Below, in pieces: positions 1 to 11,742 of a stretch of 64,000 nucleotides of DNA. How positions within the stretch are numbered: position 1 is the stretch's first letter; each line of letters opens with the position of its first letter. Both the position numbers and the translations under genes were made by a program. The DNA is from Cyanophora paradoxa. Taxonomy: Eukaryota > Glaucocystophyceae > Cyanophorales > Cyanophoraceae. The notes beneath the pieces were generated by a model that did no database searches, had not been told where the DNA came from, and worked only from the letters and a program-made list of their open reading frames with translations. The stretch is taken from the NCBI GenBank assembly GCA_004431415.1, contig QPMI01000437.1:124001-188000 (forward strand). The letters are read 5' to 3'.

Positions 1-3000
1 AGTGCACGCCTGCAGCGCCTCGTCGGGCGTGCGGGGGTTCGCGGTGCGCATGCCCCACGCCGCCGCGTCCTCCATCGCTGTGATGCCCCACACCTGCCCC
101 CGCCGCCGAGGGCGCCTCAAGCTCGGCGCTCGATCAGCTTCTTATTATATAACTGATATAACGCACTTCCTCGTCGAAGGCGGCGATCAGCGTCCGCCCG
201 CGCAGCCCCGGGTCCACCTCGGGGCCCTGAATGCGTGGCGCGCACCGCGCCGCCCCGCGTTGGATTCGGCGTAGCGGTTTCGAAAAGATCCCTTGGCCTG
301 GGCCTGAGAAGAGGTTTTCGCACCACCTTCAACGCTCCGGCCGGGAGGGGCGTGGCGCGAAACAGGAACGCGAAGGTGGAGCCGCAGCCTGCGGGCCCAA
401 ATTAAAGCAGGGCACAGGCGCTCAGAGCGGCAGCAGATCTAGAGCTCGACGCGCAGCTGGCGCCAGGCGCACGCACCGGGGGTGGACACGAGCTGCATGT
501 CGCCGCCGAGGGCGCGAGCGATGCCGCGGGAGATGAAGAGCCCCAGGCCCGTCCCTGCCCGCGATCGGAGTAATTCAGAGCTCGACGCGCCTTGCATTAC
601 ATCAAGATCGATATATATCTAGATCTAGCTATAGAGCTCGAGCCGCGAAATGACGCAAAACAAAAGACGAGCCGCGAAATGCCGCGAAAAAAGCCGCGAA
701 ATGCTGATCATGAGCACCGCGAATTGTGGGTCTAGCGATAGCTATAGGGCCGCCGGGCCGCGCAATAATTCATATTTGAGACTTCACGATATCGATATAA
801 TTAGATCCAGAGAGGGGTGCATCCGGAGCCGCCTCGCTAGATTATAGCCCAGTAGTAGTTGCTAGCTATATATAGTTTGGATCCGGAGCCGCCTCGCTCG
901 ATTAATTATATTGCGAGCGCGCACCGGGGTGCCGCCGGCTCTTGGTGTTGTCGAGCTGCGTGAAGAACTCGAAGAGACGCCGCTGGTCCGCCTCCCCGAT
1001 CCCGCACCCCCCGTCTGCGCGCGCGCGCGTCAAACCTACGTGAAAGGCAGATCTAAATTTCTATTTCAAAAGTGGACGTCGCATTGATACACCACGGCAC
1101 ATGTGTCAATGTTCTACGTGACGTGCCCTTCCGACCGATCAACTAGATAGCTGAAGGTGCTAGCTAGGTGAAAGGCAGATCTAAGGGTGGCGGTGCCGGC
1201 CGCGGCGGCGGCGGCAGAAATTAAAAGGCAGATCTAGAGACGGCGGGGACCATCTCTGCCGCCGGCGGCAGGCAGGCGGGCCGGGCGCGCAGGTGACGTC
1301 GACGCGGTAGAACATCTAGATCTAGATCTACAGCCTAGATCTAGAAATTGAAGCTAAAGGCAGATCTAGATCTGAAGGCAGGCCGGCCGGGCGTGCCGGT
1401 GACGTCGACGCGGTAGAGGGCGGTGCCGTCGGGGCCGGGGCGCCCCTCCGCGTCCACCTCCACCGTGATGCGCCCCCCCTCCGAGAACTTGGCAGAGTCT
1501 GGCCGGCATGACCGTGCCGGAAGTTAAACATTAGCGTCAACGCGATAATGAGAGCTTTGAATCAGCGGCTGAATATTTATTCAAAGGGCGCACTGCCGAC
1601 GAGGTTGATGAGGACCTGGCGGATGCGGGCGGGGTCCGACACGATGCAGCGCTGCAGATTCCGCCGGATCTGCACACGCGGCGCGGGCCGAGGGGCGTCG
1701 ATCACGAATCAAGACTCAACGGCAAAGCGCGAGGCGCGAGATGGGAGGGGCCGAAGAGGGGGAGGGGAGGGGGGGGGAGGCGCAGGGGAGGCGCGGGGGG
1801 AGGGGGAGGGGAAGGGGGGGGGTAAAGGGGGGAAGCTTAAGGGGAAAGGGGGAAGGGGGGGGTGGGGGGGGGCGCACGACGAACTGCAGGGCGATGTTCT
1901 TCTGGCCCGTCACCTGCCCGCGGGCCTGCCAGTGAGACCCTAGGCCTGCCACGGCCGGCCAGATCTAGATGACGATCTAGATCTAAAGTTCCGCGCACGC
2001 CGCCCTGGCAGCGGGCCGGGCGCACCGGCTTCTAGATCTAGATCTTCTGGATCTAGCTATAGAGGGCGCACCGGCTTCTAGATCTAGATCTTCTGGATCT
2101 AGCTATAGAGGGCGCACCGGCTTCTAGATCTAGATCTTCTGGATCTAGCTATAGAGTTCTAGATCTAAATTTTGTATCTAGCTATAGCTATATAGATTTA
2201 GATTCGAATTCGAATGCACCGGCCAGATGACGTCCATGACGTCCTCGATGCAGGCGCGGAGGCACATCGGCTCGGGCGAGATCCGCAGCCGCCCGCCCCG
2301 CTCCAGCGCCGACGCGTCCAGCACCTCGCTCACCAGGTCCACCAGCCTGCGCCCCGGCCCCAGCGGTAAGAAGGAAACGAGGGAACTGTACATGTACGTA
2401 TACATGTGCCCTCGCGGGTGTGGCGGAGGCGCTAGGCGTGCTTCCGTTCAGGGACCTAGTCCCCTCGTTTCCTTCCTACCGCTCACCAGTTCTACCAGCC
2501 TGCGCCCCAGCGCTATAGCGCGCGGCCATCGTCGACAGAGTTTAGATATTCAATTTAGTTATATATACGCCGGATCGGATCGGGCCGGGGCGCGGACGCT
2601 TGGCCAGAGGATTGAGCGACTTGGAGGTACTCGCGCTGCTCGGCGGAGAGGCCGGCGTCGTCCAGGAGCAGCCCGACGATCCCGATGATCTGAGGGAGCC
2701 ATCGCAAAATTAGGTTTAAACGCAAGAATCGCATGCGCATGCGCAAGTATCCCAAAAATCGAAGGATTCCAGATAAGAAACAGAGGGTTTCGAAGGATCT
2801 GATACCGATGCACGCGCACGCGCGCGTATACGTATACCATCACAGATTTAATCACAGATCTAGACGTATGCCTCACCGCCTGCATGGGCGTGCGGAGCTC
2901 GTGGGTGACAACTGCGCCGGGCTTTGAATCTCTTCGAATTCGGAAATTCAATAATTCGGGCGGGCCGGGCGGACCGGAGAGGAAGTCGGACTTGGCGCGG

Positions 3001-6000
3001 GCGGCCGCCCGCGCCTGCTCCACGAGCTCCGCCTGCGCCAGCGCGATCCCCGCCGCCTGCGCCGCAGCGATTAGCGCAAACGTTAACCAGAGTTCAAATT
3101 CGAATCGATATCCACCCTTATCTGATTAATATTAATGATAAGATTCCGACGTCTACTGAATCATGATCACTGCAGCTGCGCATGCAGCTGCAGATCTAGA
3201 TCTAGATCTCGCGCCTGGCAGACTCTCGACCAAAATCAAACCCCGTCCACCGAATCATGATTGTGATATCGATCACTCTGGATCTCGATCTCGATATCGA
3301 TATCGATCTCGCGCCTGGCAGACGTCCTCGAAGAGGGCGACGTCCCCCGGCGTCACGGGGTGGTTGGGCTCCTTCCAGTGCGCCGTCACGATCCCGTTAA
3401 CCTGAGCGCGCCCCGAGTTAGCACCGCAAAAGAACAGTTGGGTCCGGATCCGGAGAGGTCATCAGAGTCTCATCACAGAATCAGCACCGCACGCGCAGCT
3501 GCGCAGGCATATGCAGTCTATATGTGTGCGCCTTAACAATAGAGTCTCATGATCATCAGATTTAGAGAAGCTTGAATCAGGTTCAAGCTTAACGGCGTCA
3601 AGAACAAATTATTAATTATCGATATCATTTCGAATTTAATTTCAGATTCGCGCGCGCGCGCCTTGCCGCCGGCCCACGTGGGGCTGTGGAGGGCCGTGCG
3701 CATCTTCATCTTGTCCAGGAAGGCGACCACCGGGGCGCTCGCCAGCCCGTCGGGGCCGGGCGTCTCGCCCGCCCACCACTGCGCCTGCCGCAGGTCCGCG
3801 CAGTACGTCGGCCCCGTCAGCCGCATCGCGCTCTGCTCACGTCGACGTCAGTGATGATAACGATGACGAGCCCCGATCGCAACAACTACATATAAATAGC
3901 GAGCTCGAGCGCATCCGGGAATTCATGGCCGAAATCGAACGAATCCGGATCGGACCTGCACGCGGTCGTGAATCGGATCCAGCGCCTCGTGTGCATGCGT
4001 AGCATTAGGCGACGACGTCGTTCCGATGCCTTCGCCCACGGACGCCGCGATCTCGGAGACGCGCATCGCGCTCTTGTCGCTGGAGTCGAGGTCCGGCTCG
4101 AGAATTATGATGAAGGAGCTGTCCGCCCCGAGGGCCTCTCTCAGGCGATGGGCCGTCGAGTCTACGATCCTACGGAAGTGGAAATGAGACCTTGAGACCG
4201 CGAAATTTGCTCGCCGCGAAATTTAACTCAATCCGCACTTTCGCGGGTCGAGCGTGTTCCGAATTTCGGCGGAGATGGACCTGCGTGACCCAACGAACGA
4301 GCGACCGTCAGAGAGCCTGAGCAATCAAGCAAAGGACCATCAATCAAATCAAACAGGAGCCTGAGCAGTTTTGCGCGCGCGAGCTGCAACAGCAACAGCG
4401 TTGGCGGGGCACGTCGGCTCGAGAAACGATTTAAATTAAATGTGACCCACCTCTTCCTCCAGCCGCCGGTTCTTGTCCTCGAGGTCCGTGAGCAGCGAGT
4501 CGAGCCCGATCTGTGTATACGTATATTAAATTATCGAAATCGAAATCCAGATCTAGGTAACGCGAAACGCGTCTCGAATTCGAACCGAGTGGCCGAGGAG
4601 GTCGCAGACGGCGGAGAAGAGGCCCCTCTCGTGCGGGGACGGGTCCAGCGCGCGGCTCCACCCCATCGCCACGAGGCCCGTCACCTGCGATATCGACATA
4701 TATCGATGCGAAAACCGCGTCGATGCGTAAAAAGCACGCCTAGCGCCTCCGGATCCGCCACACCCGCGACGGATCTAAATCCCTCGTTTAATTTCATTCC
4801 TATAGCAAGCGCGCATGCGCACCTGGCCGTTCCACTCCGTCGCCTTCATGATGCACGCATTGAATCCCAGGGCCGCGACCTCCTTCTGCAACTGCTTGAA
4901 GGCCTCCTGCAGCAGCCTTGATCATGAGCGAAACTCGATCCTGGCCAAAGCGGCTGGCGGAGCTATATTATAATTACAGCCCACGCACGTCGTTCTCGTC
5001 GCGCGCCGGGCCGCCCGCGTCGACGTCCTCAACGAAGCGCATCCAGTCCCTCTCGAAGCGCACGACCCCGGGCCGGGCGAGCTGTGTCTGTCGGGAGCGT
5101 CGTACGCGTCGTTGGCACCGGCAGAGATTGCGCTGTACATGTGCTATATTACAAGGGGATCGTAAATATCATTCGCACTGCGATCCGGTGCTTCGCCGCG
5201 GGTGACCACGGCGGGGCGACTGTCTCGCGCACGTCGGACCAGTCTCGCATGCAACAAACCTGCTCCCGGAAAGGGAGGAAACATTCTCACAAAATAAATT
5301 AAATGGAGACGTGATCAGAAATTTAAAAGCGCACCTGCAGCTCAGCCTTCGTAGCGATGGCGTCGGCCGGGTTGCAGCGCCCCTGCCCGCACCTGAGGGC
5401 GGACACCATAACGCTGTCCGAGTCGAAGAGCTGCATGATGGGCCTCAGATTGGCTCTCGCCACGTCGCAAAATCGCAGTTCTCTGATCACGAAGAATAGC
5501 CTCAGACACCACGAAGAAGACGTTTCAGGGCTAAGGTATATAAGCGATCTACGCACGTCCGTATGGAGCGGGAGATGTCGCGAAGGACGGCCTCGCTCTT
5601 TAGCTGGCGCTCGAGCATCGCGGTGTGGCGCGCGTACTGCGTACGCGAAGGATCCAAATCCCAGTCGGCAGAAGAACAATGAAAGAACAAACGAAGCACC
5701 TCCTCTTCGAGCTCCTTGTTCTTGGCTTCGAGGTGTTTCATCAGGTTCTCCTGTCCTATCTGCAATTCAGGCTCTTAGGCTCTCAAATGCATGTACAGCC
5801 GCAGGGACGCATGCGCACCGCGTGTCCGATCTGATCATGATAGATGTCATGAGAGAGAGCGCGCGTCGACGTTGTTTCAGAGCACGCGCAAGGGACAGGA
5901 TCTAGAGCTAGAGCCATACAATTCAGGACGCAATGACAGATCTTAACTTTAAGTGTAGACAGAGCTTATAATTCTAGATCTGGACGCAATGCATATGGCA

Positions 6001-8830
6001 GATCTCAAATTTAATTTAGATCTGTACAGAGATGTTATTCTGGACGAAACGCGCGGGCGCGCGCGCCTGGTCGCAGACGGTCTCGAAGAAGGGCGACCTC
6101 GTGTGGGTCAATCTAGCTCTAGATCCTAATCTTAATCTTGGACCTAGTCAGAGCTCGGTTTCTAATTCTGGACGCGATGACAGATACCGATATCGAATTT
6201 ATATCTAGGCGTGTAAATAGTACTAGACGTGTAACTAATTCTGGACGCAATTACAGCGCGCCTGGTCGCAGACGGCCTCGAAGAGGGCGATCTCGTGGGG
6301 GTCGCGGTCGCGGAAGACTTCCCAACCCACCGCCAGGAACCCCGTCACCTGCGGCCGCGTCAAATCAATTTGCAAGCTGCGTTAAGCCCCGCAAAAGCGC
6401 TACGGCTGCTAAAATTGGATGCAAAAATGCATCTAGATAGATGTAAGCTAGGGCTGCTCAAATTCGATGTCACCTGCGGCCGCGTCAAGCCCCGCAAAAG
6501 CGACCTAATTTCACAAAGTTGCTCGAAGCTTAAGCCAGGCATGTTTGTTCAAGCTTTAGCGAATTACGGTTGCTCGAAACCAGACATGCCGCGTTCGCGA
6601 TCGCGGCGCCGGCGTCGATATATATATTCAAGGGAAGGCTGCTCGAAGCCAGAGATGTTGTTCAAGTTGTTTAATGCAGCGAACCTGATTGTTCCATTCC
6701 GTCGGCATGAATAGACCGCTCGCGAAACCCATCCCCCGAATCGTGTCTTGGTGCTCCCGGAAATCGTCCTGGAAATTCGAAAATTCGAATGGAAATTCGA
6801 CGCGATTCGAGAGGATTAGAAGTCAGGCTCGCTATCGCAATGCTCGGTGAAGTTACTCACGCTATCCTCCGGGAAGTCGAGATCGAGATCCGGGATCCAG
6901 CGGGTCCAGTCGCGCTCGGCGCGAACCTTTCCTCGGGTGGCAAACATTCTCTGCGCCCTCGTCATCGCGAGTCCAAACAGAAATTAAACCTCACGCGCGC
7001 GCGGCCGGACGTCGACGCGCCGCGAAACGCTTTCGAGCCGCGCGCGGATACGGAGGACACCAGGTCGTCCGGACTTCCTCCCAGCCCCGCTTCAACAGGA
7101 TCTGCTTAACGTGAATAAAGCATAACGTTAAAAGAACAGCGGGGCTGCCTGGTATGCATTTAATTTGCGTTGAAGCGAACCTGAAGTTCGTCCTCCGTGC
7201 CGATCTTGTCCGCGGCGCTTCGATCGCCCCCGGCGCGGAACGCGCTCACCAGGATGCTCTCGGAGTCGAACAGGGCCCGGATCGGCCCCGCGGATTCCCG
7301 TAGAATGCCCTGCAGGTCCAGCCGCGTCCGAATCGAGCGCGCCACGGAGCGGAGCAGCGCTTCGCTCTGCAGCTGCCGCTCGAGGAGCGCTCTCTGAAAT
7401 TTAAGCGGCGGTCACTTAACGCTGAAGACTAAATAAAGATCGGATGCCCACAAACCTGAGCCTCCAGCTCGCTGTTCTTGGCCCGTAGGTCTTTTAGCAA
7501 GTTCTCTTGTCCGATCTGCACATTCATAAGATTAATAACAATTATATAGAAATAAGAGAAACCATTCGGGGGAATTTAATTTGTCCATCCGTACCGCATG
7601 GCCGATCTGATGCAATCAATTACAACCAATAGGAAGGGAAATGCGTCGATAAATTCGAATCCGTACCTGATCGCAAATGCTCTCAAAAAGAGCGATTTCG
7701 TGTTGCGAGATTTCGTGATCGCCTCCCCAGGCTACCATCATGCAGCCCGTCACCTGTACATGTGCGAGGCGCGGTTTACACTGAATTCGAAAGACTTCGA
7801 CGTCGTGCATCAAATATATATATATTGAAGCCACGGACCATGCCGCCCCATTCCGTGGCGCGCGTCAAGCCGGACCTTATTCCGAGCTCGCCGTGGACCA
7901 CCGCCATCTCCTCCGACGCCGCCTGCGGCTGCGCATAAGAATGCGGCGTCCGAAAATTTCCAAGTAAAGTTCTTCTGAAAAATTTGCTTTTCCAAATAGA
8001 ACATGAACAATTCCAGTTCTATCATTTCTAAATTCAAGTTTTCCAGCTTTAAAATCGGGCGCGGGAGTGCGCGGACGGGATCGTCGACGTCGGCAGGACC
8101 GCCTGCGTCGAAGTCCGGAATGAACTGAGCCCAGTTCTGCCTGCAGTGCGTCCTTATAGGCTGATCGAACAAATGCTGCACATGCGAATCGATAAAACAA
8201 AGGCCGTCACAATCAGAAGGCTTTGCCATGCGTATGCATCAACGTTTATAATTACCTGCATACGATAGAGAATGGCGGGGAAGTGATGCGGAGGGGCGTC
8301 CTCAACTGTGTCTTTCCCGCGAAGTGCCACGCACTGCGCTCGCATACGCGAGCTTCGATAAATCGCGCATGCACAGGCTCGAACAATTAAATTTCGACGG
8401 AATTTGTTTGGCGCGCACTCTGATCTCCGACGGCGAGCCCAAGGTGGACGTCGGGTCGCCATCCCGCGTAAGCTCCGAGAAGTAGTTGATGCCAACCTGG
8501 TATGGGAAGCTTCAGACCTAGCATCTGTGTGGGCCGACCGATCGCGAGTCTTCCGCGGACCATGTCGGAGTCGAAGAGCTCCCGGATCCGGGGGGCGGTC
8601 TCCTTGAGCGTCTCCCTCACGCCGCGCTTGCTGTAATATAATGTGCGGCAGAAAGAACGCGTGCGCGCGTGAAAAGTAATTATATAATGCATATGATCAT
8701 GACATGGCGCACTCTCGCATGGCCCGCGCAATGTCTCGAAAGAGGACCTCCCGCTGTGCATTAATATTGCAGTTCGGAGTGCCGGCGAGCTCGAGCGAAT
8801 TCTGCAATTCGAGGGGCGGTCACAATCACG
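1..8830 (-). CDS. Sensor histidine kinase with four tandem GAF modules (multi-exon, 3' end outside window)
   Basis: Reading the minus strand from about 8830 downward, small exons encode four successive GAF-like modules, then a histidine kinase core. Modules 1-3 share the same order: a short coil ('[18 protein letters not shown]' near 7460-7530), '[15 protein letters not shown]' (near 5400-5450), 'ELQVRF', a 'W..FI.D.DAGGPA' strand (near 8080-8130 and 5000-5050), and a closing '[14 protein letters not shown]' helix (near 6260-6310). The fourth module (4520-3320) is more divergent. The kinase H-box '[13 protein letters not shown]' lies near 2885-2925. The ATP-binding domain follows: N-box region '[14 protein letters not shown]' near 1595-1650, '[16 protein letters not shown]' near 970-1010, and G2 box '[19 protein letters not shown]' near 480-535. 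Two further coding stretches near 155-245 and 1-105 probably lead into a C-terminal domain beyond the window. Function by family: ATP-dependent autophosphorylation on the H-box histidine, controlled by ligands or chromophores at the GAF modules. No phytochrome chromophore cysteine was identified. Exact exon ends are approximate. Confidence 0.8.
2019..2156. repeat. Tandem repeat, three perfect 46-bp units
   Basis: Three head-to-tail copies begin at 2019, 2065 and 2111. Each unit starts with GGCGCACCGGCTTCTAGATC and ends with a GGATCTAGCTATAGAG segment. It lies in an intron of the histidine kinase gene. The unit is itself built from AGATCT and CTAGATCTAG palindromes. Confidence 0.9.
2331..2509 (-). 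mobile_element. Introner-like inverted-repeat insertion flanked by a duplicated exon edge
   Basis: Near-perfect inverted arms at 2362-2384 and 2460-2483 enclose about 75 bp. Outside the arms is a near-direct repeat: GCTCACCAGGTCCACCAGCC (from about 2330) and GCTCACCAGTTCTACCAGCC (from about 2481), each followed by TGCGCCCC. On the minus strand the left-hand copy is the acceptor and first codons of the kinase exon '[10 protein letters not shown]'. The other copy duplicates that acceptor. On the coding strand the insertion begins with GTGAGC and ends at GCGCAG, so it could be spliced out whole. Confidence 0.6.
6050..6490 (-). repeat. Decayed copies of GAF exon edges inside a kinase intron
   Basis: Bases 6061-6109 resemble 6257-6303, the functional exon encoding '[16 protein letters not shown]', but carry an extra base that breaks the frame. 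Separately, the acceptor-side segment GTCACCTGCGGCCGCGTCAA occurs at 6344-6363 next to the exon, and again at 6469-6488 in the upstream intron. A short motif ATTCTGGACGCAAT recurs with variation near 5925, 5980, 6037, 6166 and 6239. Confidence 0.7.
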
Positions 8831-8896
8831 AATGCACAATTGATTGTAATTAATTTTAATGAGATCTAGAGCGATGCATACACATGTGGCTGCAAC

Positions 8897-9545
8897 CTAG
8901 GCCTGCGCACCGCTAGCGCTTGCGGAACTGAGTGGCTCCCCTTGTCCGTATTCAACATCGATATCAAGCCGACGTCGATGTTTCCCGTCTGCGCCCCACA
9001 CGCATCCTCCAAAGCCAGCTTCACGCCCACTGTAGCACAGGGCGGCCGGGCTCAGTGATAGCGATTGAATTACGGCTTCACGCTCCATAGCGACTCCTGG
9101 AATATTAATGCCTAGTCCCGAAGGATCAAAACCAGCGTACCACACTCGACGAAAATTTTCAAGGACCGAGTCATCTCCTCGGAGATATACTGACCCGCGT
9201 CGACGTTCTTCCAGTGCACGGCGAGTAGCGCCCACGTCTGCAGCCACGCCCCCAAACGCCGCGATCAGCTCAGTATTAATTGATCAATCAAATCGGAGCG
9301 GCGCGCGCCACGTCGAACGCGCGACAGGGGAGCCACGCGCATGACCCGGCCTGCGTCTCGTGAAGAATTTCCTCCGCGCGCTCCGGCGAGACACCGCGGG
9401 CCACCAGTGCTGCAGGCACGTCGCGAATGACGCGAATCTCGATCCCGTCCCTGTTAATCTCCTCGAACTCCGCCCCGGGCGCGAGCTGGCGCAGCTCCGG
9501 CGGGTATACGTAGCCCGCCAGCTGCAGGTCGGCCCTACAAGAAGC
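8897..9545 (-). CDS. Coding exons of unknown function, possibly the N-terminus of the GAF histidine kinase
   Basis: Two minus-strand stretches look coding by composition. The upstream one (about 9530-9300) reads 'LQLAGYVYPPELRQLAPGAE' followed by 'IRVIRDVPAALVARGVSPE'. The downstream one (about 9200-9000) reads 'DSVLENFRRVWYAGFDPSG' followed by 'PAALCYSGREAGFGG'. I do not recognise the domain. They lie directly upstream of, and on the same strand as, the GAF-repeat kinase, so they may be its first exons or a separate small gene. No convincing start codon was found above 9545; upstream sequence to 9960 has only weak open frames. Confidence 0.4.
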
Positions 9546-11105
9546 ATAAGCGATAGCAGAAACGAAGCCAAGCAGCCAGCAAGAGAAGCGGACGGCGATT
9601 CGAGAGGTAGGAGAAAAGTTCGGTCTGCGCGCGCGAAATCGATCCCTAGGCCTGGCGATTTCGCGACATCGAGCTCGCGTGCTTTAAATCTGCGCAGGTT
9701 CCGAAAATTGCGCGTCAGAGTAAAGAAAGAGAGAAATGAGAAACCAGAATGAGAAGCGCGGCGTCCCGCGCAGGCGCACCCGCGCGAAGATCCGTCTGCA
9801 GCGCCCACGCTATCGCTCTCGCTCGAATCGAATAAACGAAGTCCCAGCGCTGCAGCGGACGCTCGCAGGGACGCCCGGCGCTCCGCGCCGAGGTCTCGCG
9901 ATTTTGATTGCTGCATGATCGAACGTCGAGGTCTCGAGATATATATCGATGCTGGTGCACGTACGTGCGCCCTCGCGCGTGCTATTTAGCGCTGCAGGTC
10001 GCTTTGCTGCCGGGGAGGGAGATCGCCCTAGCGAAGAAAGAGAGGAGAGAATTAATTTATATAGGATGCGCCTGAGGAGATCAAATTAAAAAGGACTCCG
10101 GGACTCGGGAGGAGGAGCTCGCTAGATCGAGGAACGGACCGCGGAAATTATTACCGGTACCGCGGCCGTCTGCTCAAATCAAAGCCCTATATAGCTATAG
10201 CTAGCTACTAGAGCCGCTGAGCCATAATAGCTTCCGCCTGCACGACCGACCGACGACCAATGTTTTTGCACCACTGACCCCGAGCGAAGGCGGCGAAGGC
10301 CGTCCCCGCCGGGCCGTGCATTTCGCCACTCCGACGCTCTAGGCGCCGGTCGCCGTCGTCGTTAACGTTCAACGGTTGCCACCCCGGCAACCACGGGCCC
10401 TGTTTCGGGTGCCCCCCCCCCCCCTCCGCCCCCCCCCTCCCCGGGGATGGCCAGCTTCCCCCCCCCCCCCCCCTCGGCCAGACGGCCGTCGTCTACAACG
10501 TGCCCCCCCTCCCCCCTCCCCCCCCCCCCCCCCTCCCCCGACCTGATAAAAGCGTCCCATTCTTTTTCGCAGGGGCCGGGGGCGGGGGCGGGCCCGCCCC
10601 GGGAGGCGGGCGGCGCGGAGGCCCCCCTTCCCTTCTCTCCGGGCCCCCTCCCACCCCTCCCCTCCTTTGTATGCGCCCCTCTTTTGTGCATGTGCTCTCT
10701 TTTGTGTGGGCCCCGCCCTCTAAAGCGCACTCAAGGATTATAATTTACAAGTACGCACGTTCCGATACAGATCTAGATATGGATCACTCAACTCTACTAG
10801 TACTCGACTCCAATATGCACTGCAGCTGGCGGCCGTGGCTCGCTGAGCTGCAAGGCTCGGCTGCAGCTGATCTGCACGTATACGCCCGGCCTGCTCGGCC
10901 TCCCAGTCTTCCACGCCGTAAACATCACGGCCTGCCACCCCGGGGCTCGCCGCAAGAGCCCCTCCTGAGACCGACGCGGCGGCGCTCCGGGTCCCAGGCT
11001 AACCCGTGATCTGTCCTCGTTGAAACTACAGGACGATGTGTTCGTCCCGCTGCTGCTGCTGCTGCTTGCTGAAACTGCACCTACTGTACGCCTGAAGGCG
11101 TCTAG
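9546..11105. other. Gene-poor interval with long C tracts
   Basis: No convincing gene was found between the kinase-side exons and the cytochrome b5 gene. Bases 10409-10535 on the plus strand hold several long uninterrupted or nearly uninterrupted C runs (G runs on the other strand). The overlapping open frames there are low-complexity Pro/Gly artefacts. A GGTTGCC...GGCAACC inverted pair sits near 10373-10391, and a CTG run near 11049-11068. Confidence 0.6.
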
Positions 11106-11742
11106 CTAGCTGGAGCCCGCCAGGATGCCGATGAGCAGGGGCCCTATCAAGAAGTCGGCGTTCACCCACTGGTGGTACTTATCTGCGCGCGAGGTTAACC
11201 GGCCGGTCTCTAGCCGCGCGTAAACGGCAAAGGGCGCACTGAAGAGCCCTGTGCCGTCGCGGCCCGCGGCCTTCATCAGGATGTCCTTGCCTGCGCGTGC
11301 GCGTGCGTGAGCTCAAGAGGCGGAAGGGCGCTGTGGGCCGCGCGGGGCCATACGGACCGCCTGGATGGAAGTCCATGTACGGCGTGATGTTGTACACTTT
11401 GCCGCGGAACACCATCCACGCGTCGTCCTCCTTGTTGTGCAGGCGCACCTCCTCCATCGCAATCTTGCGCAGCACGCCGCCGTGCCCGGCGATGTTCGGT
11501 GTCGTTTGCATCGTTCTGACCCAGTCCATCTGAGAGCGGCCCGGCGGAAGGGGGATCTTCCCGCGCTTCGGGCCCGGCTGGTTCTGTGCTGTGTTGAAGA
11601 GAATCTGCGGCGCGCGCGGCGCCTCTGCGGGCTTGCTGCTGCTTCCGTCGACTCCTGTAACAAGCAGCGGCGCCGCCGGCGCTGGCGGAGGGGGCGGAGG
11701 CATCGCGGGCGGCGGCGCTGGCGCCCCGGCCTCGTCGCTCAT
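11106..11742 (-). CDS. Cytochrome b5 heme-binding domain protein, similar to the N-terminal part of NADH-cytochrome b5 oxidoreductase 4
   Basis: Three exons on the minus strand (11742-11358, 11290-11240, 11182-11106) are separated by introns of 67 and 57 nt with GT...AG ends, giving 170 residues in one frame. Residues 1-60 are rich in Pro and Ala. Then comes '[15 protein letters not shown]', the short motif that precedes the b5 domain in CYB5R4/NCB5OR proteins, and the domain itself: '[20 protein letters not shown]', the first heme ligand H126 in HPGG, and the second ligand H149 in 'NKYHQWVN'. Both axial histidines are present. The protein stops just after '[15 protein letters not shown]', so the CS and FAD/NAD-reductase domains of full NCB5OR are absent. 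It is probably an electron carrier. The last 16 residues are hydrophobic but too short for a clear membrane anchor. Confidence 0.85.

Noticed and set aside
10373-10391. GGTTGCC-ACCCC-GGCAACC, resembling an RFX X-box
   Set aside because: Half-sites match but the 5-bp spacing is longer than usual, and no ciliary gene start is adjacent.
10362-10743. Long open frames on both strands in the poly-C region
   Set aside because: They are Gly-, Pro- or Arg-only low-complexity translations of C/G runs, with no splice signals or domain.
11041-11068. CTG repeat as a disease-type expansion locus
   Set aside because: Only six or so units, outside any supported gene.
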